Source: Euptelea pleiosperma
Taxonomy: Eukaryota > Streptophyta > Magnoliopsida > Ranunculales > Eupteleaceae
Length of the DNA: 64,000 bases
Assembly: GCA_035048495.1 (NCBI GenBank)
Contig: CM068547.1
Span: 24,931,913-24,995,912 of the forward strand
Direction: 5' to 3'
A program made the translations under genes and the position numbers. Each line of letters starts with the position of its first letter. Position 1 is the first letter of the stretch. The notes under the pieces are model-generated. The model was given only the letters and a program-made list of their open reading frames with translations, searched no databases and had not been told where the DNA came from. Shown piece by piece: positions 21,346 through 32,768 of the stretch.

Positions 21346-22302
21346 CATCCATCTTGGCCTACCGACATAGAAGATGATTCAATGGCTGATTTTTCACGAG
21401 GATGATCTCAACATATCGATGACCCATTAGTAATTTATTTACATCTTTCTACAGTTCTGATCATTGGTAGCAAGATCAAATGTCACTTAAACAAATGTCA
21501 TGGGTACCAAGAACGTAATGCAGGAACCAATTGTTTTGGTACCACTAAAAGGCCTGCAATGATCAAACATAAAAGATTCAGTTCTGGCTTCATTGGTACC
21601 CAAACGGTTCCATTGACACCTCAAACCTTGTCTATTATTCCAGGGTTGGAACCTCCACAAATGCAGGCATACATGGAACAAATCTTATACCACCATATTG
21701 AGTCAATATGCTCAATCCATTCTTTTCCTCTTGGAAGGCAAGGTGGTGCATTTTTTTCCTTTTGGCAGGCAGGGCTGTTTAGGACTCGACTGCATGACCG
21801 GTCATTGCTTGAAACAGCCACCGCCCAGAAGGGAAGGGTACATAACTAAGACCAGGTCAAGATTGAGACCCAGGAGAAGGCGTCATAGGCAATTCAGTTC
21901 ATAACCGCATTGGGAGGTCAATGACTTCAGTATCTAGATTGATAATCTTGAGCTAAATAACCCTTAATAATATATCATAGAATTACAACTTGTCGTTCAG
22001 GGTTTAGCATTCCTGAGGCACCGATTCCTCAGATGAGGCGCACAAATATCCGGTGCACTTGAGCGACACAGTTGTGCCTCATAATTCACCTTCAACTCAA
22101 TACAGGGGACTGGTCCCAGTTGGCAGTTGTCACTTACTCGAGGGGTTACTCAGATTTCAGAATAATTGTCACCATAAGCATGTCTATAATTCTTCAATAC
22201 AACCAGGAAAGCAACATAAAACTTAAAAGACCAATTAAATAGGAAACAAAATCAAAACCTGGTGACAAAGAAGCAACTGGCAGCCCAACCAGATTCAAGT
22301 TT
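21346..22302. other. Spacer and probable NDPK 3' UTR
   Basis: 21365–21435 is a fragment of the MITE family at 1723 (GATTCAATGGCTGATTTTTC). 21480–21720 has an open frame (MIKHKRFSSGFIGTQT...) that I cannot place. The last few hundred bases before 22303 are likely the 3' UTR of the kinase gene on the minus strand. Confidence 0.4.
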
Positions 22303-24919
22303 TTACTCGTAGATCCATGGGTGAAGGCTGCCCTGCCAGTTTACGGTACCATCAGGGAACCACAATGCGATCTCCTTCCTTGCGCTCTCAACTGCATCGC
22401 TCCCATGAATGACATTTCTGCAAAAAGATACGATTTTTCAATAACTCTATAATGAAATTTATTAGTTCACCCATACATACTCTTTCAATTTGTAAAACAA
22501 CCACCAATGATGCATGCTGGATTTCTAGATGTTCCGATTTCATGTTACTTGGCATATGGCTACGTATTACTTCCTTCCAGAAGGACGGAATTGGAATCTC
22601 AACAATTTGTATGGGGGGCGGAGGAAGAAAACTTCTTTACAGCACCTTATATGGAGCCTCACCACTTATTGAGAGGCTTCACAGCACTCCACATATAAGC
22701 CAAACCTTTCTTCAATCCTCAAGAACTCATCTTCAATTGGTGATGGATAGCATCAATAAATAGTTTGCTAAATAACTAAGGATTCAAATAAATAAATAAT
22801 ACTCCAATAACAAATAAAATAAGTCTCTTAAAATATAATGCCACATTAGAAGTTTTGTTTCACACTTCTCGCTTCACCCTAAGGTTGGATGAATTGGGAT
22901 TCTCGATTCAGCTCCTGCTTTGATGGGTGCACCAAGGAGATCCACCATGTCAAAAACAATTGACCGAATAGGATATATAAAGCAGCTAATCCAGAGATAT
23001 TAGACAAACAAGAAACAAGCCAAACACTGCACTAATTATATTATATAACAACTCAATTTGGGTCCAAGCTTCGTTTGGGCGGCGCCTAGACCATTGTTTA
23101 GCTTGGTCAGGAACCCTTGTGCTTGAAACATAGTTCAGACAGGTGCTAGCTAAAGTTAGCTCAATTTTAGACTTTTAGTTAATATAGTAGTTAACTAACT
23201 TGATACATCTAAACATAATAATATGTTTGTGTAAATATGGGCTCTTCTTCTTCCTTGACTGTGTGAACAGGTGCACAGCAGGGGCTGCTGTTATTTGGTA
23301 CATACAACCATTTCATTACTCGTTTTTTATCTGTTTTGGATTATATTAATTGAAGAAACCTATCCTACTTTGGTGAATTAAGGAAAAGTAAGTTTCTGTG
23401 GTTATAATGAATTTAATAATAAATTTAATTCTCATGGCCTAGGCACTGAGTAGCTAGGTCATTCAGTTGTCGTGTGGCTCCTTTGACTACACTATAACAT
23501 ACAGTCAAGGTTTAAAATTTCAATTTCGCATTCCATTTCAGTGAGGGTTGAAACCAAAATTTCGTGTGAAGATGGAAATATTTGAAATCGAGATTATTGA
23601 CAAAATTTCAAAATTTTGGTCAAATGTTCATAAAACATTGAAATTTTTGGAAAAAATCAAAATTTAAAAAAAAAATTCACGGATACTAGCTACTGCACCT
23701 GCACAATGGGCGAGATTCGCAGGATATTTTCAATATCTCCTAAGTTTGTACAAAATTCACAAAACTTCTTTATTTTTTGAAAAATTCAACGAAATTTAAA
23801 AAAAAAAGCCCAAAAACTAGAATTTATGTTAAAAAAATTGTATGGGTTTCGGTCTAGCTCGAAACAAAAATTTTAAACCCTGCATATAGTCGACAAACAC
23901 CACCACACCAATTGCCCCATCCCAACAGTTCCATTAGTATTCTTCACCTCATAGATCATGCTTTAACATCCAAAAAAAAATGAGCAATTTCTTTGATGAA
24001 CCATCGACTCAAAACAACAACGATCAGATAATCTAGCTACGCAATGTAATATCTGATGGTCCAAACATATTACTAGTCTTCCAATTTTTAGTTCTAGATC
24101 ATATGATTACAATAAGGGTCGGGCTCAGGAGTCAGGAGCCCCCTCTCGGAGTCGTGTTCTCGGCCTTGGTTCCCGAGAATCCAACGGTGGTTGTTAGCGT
24201 TGAGCTCATAACTTTTTTTTCACTTTGGAAGGCGCTAACCACCACCATTGGATTCTCGAAATTCACGGCCGAGAATATGACTCCAGAGAGGGGGCACAAA
24301 AAAGGCGGATCTTGATGATTTGCGGGGTCTGGACAATTTAAAAAGTGGAAATCAATTGTAACATGCAAACTAGATCAATGAAGAGGTGGGCCATATTTGC
24401 AATTACCTGCCAATATCAATGGCGAAATCGCCACGGATGGTACCGGGAGCCGATTCCGAGGGGTTCGTGGCACCGATAATCTTACGACCCGTCGTAACAA
24501 CGTTCTTACCCTCCCAGACCATAGCAACCACAGGACCAGAGATGATGTACTCAACCAATCCACCGAAGAAGGGCTTCGAGGACAGGTCCTCGTAGTGCTT
24601 CTCGGCAAAAGGACGCTCTACGCTCATGAGCTTCAACCCTAAAAATTCGAACCAACCCCGAAAATCACGAATTAATAAAGAAGATCATAGTAATCAAAAA
24701 ACAAAAATAAAATCAAAGAGGGTTTGTTAATCGTTACCTTTCAAGGAGAATCCCTTCTTCTCAAATCTGGAAATAATCTCACCAACCTGAAACAGAGTAG
24801 ATCTGTCAGTGAAAAAACACGGAATTAAACCCTAAATCTGAATCAAGAGATCAAGAGAGGAGACGAACCAGGCCTCTCTGAACGCCATCGGGCTTGATCA
24901 TGATAAAGGTCTGCTCCAT
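22303..24919 (-). CDS. NDPK1: Nucleoside diphosphate kinase, cytosolic type 1, 148 aa
   Basis: Transfers the gamma-phosphate between nucleoside tri- and diphosphates through a phosphohistidine. Four exons with GT–AG borders and matching phases: 24869–24919, 24738–24786, 24407–24638 and 22303–22417. The protein opens [20 protein letters not shown] (the KPDGVQRG nucleotide-binding signature). It continues through [32 protein letters not shown] and the active-site segment [17 protein letters not shown], where His is catalytic and Ser-Asp follow. It ends [12 protein letters not shown]. The full family length and lack of a transit peptide indicate the cytosolic isoform. Introns 1–2 are short; intron 3 (2 kb) contains two foldback elements. 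Confidence 0.97.
23506..23882. mobile_element. hAT-type MITE in NDPK intron 3
   Basis: Termini CAAGGTTTAAAATTTC and its inverse ending TTTTAAACCCTG. The 8-bp target duplication is CATACAGT at 23498–23505 and CATATAGT at 23883–23890 (7 of 8). Non-coding. Confidence 0.85.
24115..24325. mobile_element. Foldback element in NDPK intron 3
   Basis: GAGCCCCCTCTCGGAGTC near the left end pairs with GACTCCAGAGAGGGGGC at the right. The inner GAGAATCCAACGGTGGTTG pairs with ACCACCATTGGATTCTC. The loop is short. The family is unknown and no clear target duplication was seen. Confidence 0.75.
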
Positions 24920-24996
24920 CTCTCCGCAAGTCTGTTCTTCTCAAACCCTAAAACTTTTGGTTCCGCTTCGTAGTGTAGAAACTGTAATACGGGGGG

Positions 24997-25004
24997 TTTT
25001 TATA
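24997..25004 (-). promoter_or_regulatory. TATA box of the NDPK gene
   Basis: Minus-strand TATAAAAA, 78 bases before the ATG at 24919. It implies transcription starting about 30 bases downstream and a 5' UTR of roughly 50 bases. Confidence 0.75.
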
Positions 25005-25093
25005 GATGAGACGGCAAACCCTAATCCGAATTGAACGGAATATTTGTTTAAAACTTTAAGATATTCCTCCACTCTTTTTTTTGCTGGGAGTAA

Positions 25094-25486
25094 AGTAAAC
25101 CTTCGCTCACACCATGCTGAGCCATTACAGCCCACAATACGAGCCACGTGGCATAATCTTAGAGGACAATGACCGTGTGGATGTTTGGCCAATCACTAGG
25201 TGGACTTACAAACCAAATATAAACTTATCAGTGATTTCTAAGCGTTGATTGAAGTAATTTTCATGGGTTGTTTTTAACCGTAAGGATGTGAGCATTATTG
25301 AGCGTTATTTGGGTGCAAAGATCGAAAGGTTTTAAATTACTAATCAGGCTCATTTTTGGTTTGCAGATCCACCGAGAGACTGGCCAAACATCCATACGGT
25401 CATTACCCTCTAAGAGTGTACCATGTGGCTCGTATTGTAGGCTGTGATCGGCTTCTCTCACAGCATGGTGTGAGCAAAGGTTTACT
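25094..25486. mobile_element. Family A foldback MITE, full length
   Basis: Outer arms start AGTAAACCTTCGCTCACACC on the left and are mirrored on the right (GGTGTGAGCAAAGGTTTACT). The inner arms carry GCCACGTGGC (25143–25152) and the core TGGATGTTTGGCCAATCACT. It lies about 90 bases upstream of the NDPK TATA box. Confidence 0.88.
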
Positions 25487-25569
25487 CGTTTTTTTTTTCT
25501 GGGAAAATTACTCGTAGGGCCGTAGATCTGCATTTATGGACCAGGAACCCCAAAAGCAATGTTGTACAT

Positions 25570-25919
25570 GTTAAAACTTCTGTAGCCTCTGTCACAACGC
25601 AAAATACGAGGAGCAACGTGGCACACTCTTATTGAACGCTGACCGTATGGATGTTTGGCCAGTCCCTCGGTGGACCAATTAACCAAAAATCATCCTGATT
25701 AGTGATTTACAACCTTTGGATCTCGAATTCCTACCGTTAAAATCAACCCATGAAAATGACTTCAATCGAATCGCTTAGAAATCACTAATCATGCTGATTT
25801 TTGGTTTAGAGGTCCACCGACGGACTGGCCAAACATCCATACAGTCAACAGCCACTAAAAGTGTGGCACGTGGCTCGTATTCTGCGTTGTGACAGAGGCG
25901 CTGTGGCAGAAGTTTTACT
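25570..25919. mobile_element. Family A foldback MITE, full length, different outer arms
   Basis: The outer arms contain CCTCTGTCACAACGCAAAAT on the left and the complement (TCTGCGTTGTGACAGAGGCG) on the right, ending AAGTTTTAC. Inner arms and core match the copy at 25094, but the 30-bp outer arm segment does not. Confidence 0.88.
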
Positions 25920-26134
25920 CAATCTATTCCTAGTTTACCGCTGTTTAATCTGTACTTGAACAGGTAAGAACCTCTTCCATGTCAACCTGTTAACTAAAAA
26001 AGGCCAATCATTCATGAATCAGTGACCCAAAAGAATTTGCCACGTGGTTCACTTAACCTTACTGTTTTGGCGAATATTCGAGCAAATAAATCTTTGACGA
26101 CTGATGCCTTTGATGACGGATAATCATGGATGTC

Positions 26135-26400
26135 CGTGTAGACCACGTGGCACACTCTTAGAAGCCACTGGCCGTATGGATATATGGCACATCGCTATGA
26201 GGACCTACAGATTAGAGTACCCCAAATAACGTTCAAATTCCACGGTTAAAATTCAACACATGAAAAAGACACAAATCCAATGGTTAGAATCACCAATCAG
26301 GATTATTTTTGGTCTATAGGTCCATCTAGGGATGAACAAACATCCATATACGGTCAATGGTCTCTAAGAGTGTGTCATGCGGCCGTACGGATTAGCGTCT
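26135..26400. mobile_element. Family A foldback MITE, diverged
   Basis: CCACGTGGCACACTCTTAGA and CCGTATGGATATATGGCACA on the left mirror CATCCATATACGGTCAATGG and TCTCTAAGAGTGTGTCATGC on the right. Confidence 0.72.
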
Positions 26401-27767
26401 TTTATCAGAGATTTATTTACATTTGAGCTTGGTTTGTATTTTTTTTTCAAAAATTAGTACTATTTTTACTATATTAGTAAAGTGGTAAAAAAAGTATAGG
26501 AAATCAACGCGCAGTACATGTTTGTTGATCTATTTTCACAATCAATGGATGACAATCCTAGTAAGATTTTAGTATTGTTCCCAAAGAATGCAATAGATTT
26601 TACGGTTACGATCTCCGTCCATTGTTACGTGAATCCCAATGGACATATACTCTTTTTGGCTAAGTGAAAAAGAATGATACAGAAGAATCTCTCCACGAGA
26701 AAAGAAAATAGATAGAATGCAAATCCCCACTAAGGCATAAAATCTGTAGTATAGCCTAGATGGATCCTCGACCGAAGAAAGAAATGGAGGTCTCCCATCC
26801 CACCATTGATTGTTTCCATAAGTCAAGGACGATGCTAGGTTGGCACACGGGTCAGCTCCAAAGTTAACTTCCCTCCAAGTGGAACTAAACCAGACCCAGT
26901 CCCATTTATTTTTAATGGCATCCCATTTCCCTATAATTTTCCAAGGCACGTCATACTTGATGAATGCCTTGATAGCTGCTTCAGAGTCTGATTCAATCTG
27001 TAGTTTTGTCCAACCCATGCTAATGGCTGAGTCAATTCCATCAACTATCGCATACCATTCTCCCAGATAGTTCGTGACCACACCTAAATGTCACAGAAGA
27101 ACTCCTTAATGTCACCATTGTGATCACGATTGACAACCCCTGCCCCACCAACACTTGGATTGCCTTTGGATGTCCCGTCACAAGTCATCTGAATGACGCC
27201 CCATTGAGGAAGAGACCAATAACAAGGTTTAATGGCCGGAGCTTTACCTGGATGTGGTTTGATATCGAAATTCTTCAATATGATATCGTCCGTCTGATGT
27301 ACCAATGTGATGATCCAGGACCTTGGTCATGTTAGCGTCCTTCATGGGGCTAGCATTACCATCCGGTATATCGAGTCAGGCGATACTTTCGCATTGTCAA
27401 ACAAACATTTGTTTCATAATTTCCAGATGGCTACAAGAGTAGGGATCGAACACCGTAGCATACCATAAATTCTTGCTGATAGGTCCACTATCACGGCAAG
27501 CCGATAAAAGAGAACCCCAATCAAATACAACGATTTGACAATGGAGCTTTCCGCCAAGCCATGACCAGATTGATGAAGTGAAAGCGCATTCAAAAAATAG
27601 GTGTTTGACGGTTTCAATTTTGGCCTGACAGAGTTGGCATACCTCTCATTTGAACACAATCATCTGTTGGAATTGCACCGTGGATGATTTTCCAAGCCAA
27701 GGCTACCACTCTAGGATGTGTCGTGTATTTCCATAACCATTTATGCCATCCCACTTTCTCCCTCTTA

Positions 27768-29552
27768 GGCTGCGTTTGGGAGTGCGGTTTAGAAGTTATA
27801 AGCTGGCTTATAGCGGTTGCGGACCGCTATAAGCCGTTTTGTGATGTTTGGCGAAAAAACAAAAGCAGCCTTTTAAAAACGTTATAAGCCAAAAAAAGGC
27901 AAAACGCAGAAGCTGTTTCAAAACGGCTTCTACGTTTTTCGTTTGCAAATCGCAAATTTCTTGAATTATCTTTATCAATTTATCCTTCTAAACATTTAGA
28001 AATTCCTAAAAAGCCATTGTCTTTTTCAACAAAAACAGAAATCTAAAGAGACACTCTTTGTTGCCATTTCTCTCCCGTAACTGTCTCTCTCTTTTCGCCG
28101 CCTCTCACCTTGTAAGAATCACGGACGCAATGACCATGAACCAGACACCCAACTTCACTTGCATTCGAACTCAGGCAAGGCTTTGCTGCTAAACTCTATG
28201 TAGAGGATGATGTGGAGAGAACTGATGAAGCCGCATAATCTCTCAGGCCCTCCAAGATTCTTCTTCACCATTAAAGAAAAAACAATGGAGGATTTGGAGT
28301 CCGAGGAGGGGAAGTCTAGAGGTGATAAAAGCTGAAAAAGTTTAAGAAAAGCAAGAGCTTGATTGATCGTGCCGTTACAGTGGAGACTCCATTTTGACCC
28401 CTTTGTCTTCTCCACCATTCTTTACTCCTCTTCTGAGCCCCCCACGGACAGTTACAACCACCTTAGATTCAATCCACTCTTTGAACCATTCATAGATGCA
28501 GAGGTGAATAGGATAAGAGCCTCACCTCCTCCAAAGTCAGGTTCTTGAAAGATGCAGAGGAGAATCTGTACCGAAGAAAACTAATGGAAGACGCTGAGAT
28601 AAAGGTCCAAAATTCCAACGAGTCAATTGAAGATGGTAGGGTGAAAGTTCCTCATGCTTAATCAACGGTTGCAGGTGAGGAAGATGCCTTTTTTTTTTTT
28701 TTTTTATCACAATCGTTGTTGGTAAGAACAAAGAGAGAGTTTCATCATTATCACCATCTACCTCAATACCATTCAAGTTCATCACCGGTACTCCTATGGC
28801 TTCTTCTCCCTGAACAATCAGACTAATAAACAAGAAATCTATGTTTCTTTAGAGCATGAAAGGTTAAAGTGAAATGGTTTTTGTTTTCTTTATTAATCTT
28901 TCTTAATTATTAGATCTCTGTGTTTGTGAATTTAGTGGAGATTGTAAATTTTGGATTCCTGTATTTTTCATTTTGGTGGCAATGTAATAAGCTGCAGCCT
29001 ACGCCAAAAATGTAAGCGAGCACCATTTTTCTTACTCACTGCTGCCATTTGGGCCCACTAACCACATGGATGTTTAGCCCACCCCTTGGTGGATATACAC
29101 ACCAAAAATCACCATGATTAGTAATCTCTAGCCATTAGATTATACTACTTTTTAAGGCGTAATTCTAGCTGTTGAATTCAACCTTTTTTTAGTACTCAAA
29201 CCAACTATAAATTAACAAACAAGCTGATTCTTGGTAAGAATGTCTGGGGGGGAGGGGCTAAACATCCATGCAGTCAGTCAGCCCAAATGGCAGCGGTTGC
29301 CACGTCACTGATATGTTTACTTGTTGGTCGAAACTGCAACACGTCTATAGAAGTAAGGTTTTTCTTTCATGCCCGTAGAAAAAATATTTTTTTTTAATAC
29401 ATAACCAAACGCCGTATCAATTCTTCTTCTCAAAATAAACACTTTTTTATTGGGGTGAACCAAACACCCAAAATAATTAATTTAAGTTATCCACAAAGAA
29501 GGTACTTTTAAGAAGTACTTCCTTTTAGCTAACCGCAATGCCAAACACAACC
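27768..29552. mobile_element. PIF/Harbinger-type element, non-autonomous, 1785 bp
   Basis: Termini GGCTGCGTTTGGGAGTGCGG and CCGCAATGCCAAACACAACC are inverted repeats of the Harbinger style. The 3-bp target duplication TTA lies at 27765–27767 and 29553–29555, inside LINE sequence. No transposase frame is visible. A family B MITE sits inside at 28990–29335, and a coding-like stretch lies at about 28530–28660. Confidence 0.88.
28990..29335. mobile_element. Family B foldback MITE nested in the Harbinger element
   Basis: The left arm CTTACTCACTGCTGCCATTT and TGGATGTTTAGCCCACCCCT pair with the right AAACATCCATGCAGTCAGTC and CCCAAATGGCAGCGGTTGCC. Confidence 0.75.
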
Positions 29553-30454
29553 TTACTCCTTATAGCCTCCTATGCCGCTTTAACTGTCACTATTAGAAAA
29601 AGCATATATGGCGTCGGTTTTTTATTCCTTAAAAACTGACGCAATTGCTTGTGACGCTAAAACAATTGCGTCGGTTTATTTCCGACGCACAATGGTGATA
29701 GATAGCATAAGTTTTACTTAAAACCAACGCTATATCCTACACTATAGCGTCGGTTATATATAATTTGTGGCGTCGAGTTTTTCAAAAATCGACGCTATAT
29801 CCTATACTTATTATATAGCGTCGATTTTTTCTAAAATCGACACCAAAAGTTTTATCTCACTTGTTTTTGCTATTGTCGCTAAACCCACTTGCAGTATAAA
29901 CCCACCATACATCCAAATTGAAAAATCATTTATTCAAACATGCATTTATAGCTATATATACACCCATTTCTTACACCCAAAAATGTGGCCTAATGTTCCT
30001 GAATAAAATTAGCTATAACACATACATATGTAGTTGTTTACAACTAACTAATTAACTATACATTGTGTAGTTGTGTAGACAAAAATTAAACAACTAAACA
30101 ATGTCCAGCGTGATCTCCATGTGGGTAAGAGAACTAGATGTAAGAAATAGGTATAGCTCTAGACGGACTCAATTATATATATACCCAAAAAAATATGCGT
30201 GAATATATCCAACAACTATAGAATCAGTCCTCAATTAATAAGTACTACAAGTATGGAAATAAATTTCAGATATATAGTATGAAAAATTATACAGATTTAG
30301 AAGAAGATACATATCTTAATTTTCCAGTAAAATAGGTAATCGTTTGTAATAATATTAAAAAAATCAAAGAAAATAATTAGCTAGAACCAAAAAATGCACA
30401 TTCATTAGCTTAGAGAAAAAAAGAAATGATGGCAAATGATCGATATATATATAC

Positions 30455-31215
30455 CTCCAAAATTCTCTTTAAAGAGCTCAATCCATTCAACTCTACATTC
30501 TGCTAGCTCTTCCATTGTGTATTTAACTTTTGATTTCATAAGATTGACCTAATTAATTAGAAAAATAGGTAAAGATAATTAATAAATTAATTTTACTTAT
30601 TAAGACATATACATGCATCAAGAACACGTAAAAGAATAAATGGCTCACCGAATCTTTAATTGTGTCATCATAATCGATAATGAGATCTTGCATGTACCTC
30701 ATAACAAAAAATTCACAAGATTTTATATCTTGTTATTTTGGGCACAAACGCACAAGCACGTAATTCGTTAATTAACCAAAAAAATTAACTTCCGACCAAT
30801 AAAAAAGTACAAGTACATAGATTTTAATTAATGCAACTGCCCTCTATGTTGGTTCCTTCTTCCTCAATGAGTAGCCCAAAATGTCTTTTTCGAATTCTTT
30901 AAAAGCACTGCAAGAAAGTAATTCATCAATTATTCTTTACTGCATGTATAAATATTGCTTAATTTACTAATATAAGATTAACTTACCATTTAATAATGCC
31001 TTTCAAATTTTGCTTAATTGAATTATTTAATGAGTCAAAGTAATAGATTGTTATCGACAATAAGTCGATGACAAGCAATATCCAATGTTCCCTATATATA
31101 AACAATAATCAAGTTATTCGCAAGACATTCAATAAATTATTAATTAATTATCAAATTCAATGACAACCGAAAATAACACATTACCCAATGTTTAAGTGAA
31201 TAAATAAAGTCTTTC
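30455..31215 (-). pseudogene. Ulp1/SENP-like C48 cysteine protease remnant inside the CACTA element
   Basis: Minus-strand exon-like blocks in order: about 31215–31185 (KTLFIHLNIG), 31091–30987 (EHWILLVIDLLSITIYYFDS, holding the catalytic His of HW and the Asp of the YYFDSL block), 30907–about 30850 (AFKEFEKDILGYSLRKKE), about 30729–30649 (SCEFFVMRYMQDLIIDYDD, where the family has DCG-x-(F/Y)-VMR), and 30548–30455 (KYTMEELAECRVEW). Most borders have GT and AG. The third block ends in a stop without a clear donor and no N-terminal part is visible, so it is probably dead. Such SUMO-protease-like domains are known passengers of plant DNA transposons. Confidence 0.82.
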
Positions 31216-31796
31216 ATTCGGTGTATGTAGTTAGAAATATATTAACAAGATATGAAACAATATCAGTTATCAAATTGTTCACACTGGACAATTCAATGAT
31301 CAAAATATTTGTATAAGCTCACATTCATACAAATAATGATCATTGAATGGGCACGCAATTCTATGTTAACTCATGTAAAAAATTAAAGACTGGATCTTGG
31401 ATAAGATTATAGGGTTCAATCAGGCCATATACAGTGCATATATGCTGTGTGCAACCTCTTATTTTTGATAGAGTCTTCAAGATCTCATGCTTATACTAGT
31501 GCTTTGTGCAAATGTGAATTAATATCAAGCATTTTAACTTTATAAGCTACAACTATATAAACTTGAATATGTACAAATTAACACACCCAGTGTAGTCATC
31601 CAACATCAACTATATATAGTTAAAACAAGAAATATTGATTGAGAATATATACAGTTCAATATAACAAAAGAAATTAAAGTAAATATTCACTAATCAGGTT
31701 AAAGATTGATCAGGTTCAATATAATAATAAAAGAAATTGATTGTAAATGGTACACGTTAAACATTCACACGTCAAACAAATATATAGCGTCGGGTG

Positions 31797-32086
31797 GGAG
31801 TTAATCTCAACCATTAATATGAAGCATAGTGGATCTCGGCCACTCATTATTGAAACCATATATATAAGATAAGATCGGGGGTATATGACAACCACTGTCA
31901 CTTGTTATTCAGATAGTGGGTGGCCCATGCCCACACCACTCCCCAACAAAGCCTTTGTCAAAATTGGGTGTGACTGGCTAAGACTGGCCATCTATTTTGG
32001 GGATAAGATCTTAGCCCTTTTTTGTTGAAACATATAAGAGGGGGTATAAGAGGGGAGACATCAACTTCCCTGTTTTGTTATATAAA
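31797..32086 (-). mobile_element. Two short Helitron copies in tandem, inside the CACTA element
   Basis: 31797–31905 is a truncated copy (ATGAAGCATAGTGGATCTCG). 31906–32086 has GGGTGGCCCATGCCCACACC near the 3' end and closes with CCCTGTTTTGTTATATA, the inverse of the 5' end seen at 50121. The terminal CTAG is degraded. Confidence 0.6.
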
Positions 32087-32099
32087 TTATCATGAGTCA

Positions 32100-32768
32100 A
32101 GTTCTGGTGACCAACACCTTGGTGTACCCTCATAGAGGATGAATCAATGGCTGATTTTTTGTGAGGATGATCTCCTAACCAAAAAGATAACCCCAACAAA
32201 AAATCAGCCGATCCTGAAATTTCTAAACCAGCTAAATGTGATTTTCAAATTACACAGTAAAAATTGAAGGTCCATACTTCTTCAACTTCTAAACCAGTCT
32301 ATGAATATCAGAATGATTTGAATTTTTCTAGAGGTGATCTCCTCATGATATAGATCACCCATACAAAAAATCAACACATTCTAAAATTTCTAACACCATC
32401 AAATGTGGATTTCAAATTAATGATAAAATATAGACATACCATAATTCTTCAACCTATAAATCAGTCTATGAATAACATTATGATTTGAATTTTTCTTAGG
32501 GTAATCTCCTCACCATATAGATCAGCCCTACAAAAAATCAGCGCATTCTGAAATTTCTAACACCATCAAATGTGGGTTTCAAGTTAATGGTATAAAATAA
32601 ACAGTCAATAATTCTTCAACCTGTAAACCATGCTATGAATATCAGAATGATTTGAATTCTTTTTAGGGTGCATGATCTCTTTACCATATAGATCACCCCT
32701 ACAACAAATCATTGGATTCTAAAATTTCTAACACCATCAAATATGGGCTTCAAGTTAACGGTAAAACA
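32100..32768. repeat. Tandem array of about 3.5 MITE-derived units
   Basis: Units of about 170 bp repeat AAATTTCTAACACCATCAAA, TATGAATATCAGAATGATTT and GATCTCCTCACCATATAGAT, at roughly 32160, 32335, 32506 and 32681. The unit matches the interior of the TA-flanked MITEs in the ELMO intron. Confidence 0.75.

Noticed and set aside
24386..24642. Frames on both strands overlapping NDPK exon 3
   Set aside because: Shadows of the kinase exon in other frames; the true frame joins the other exons in phase.
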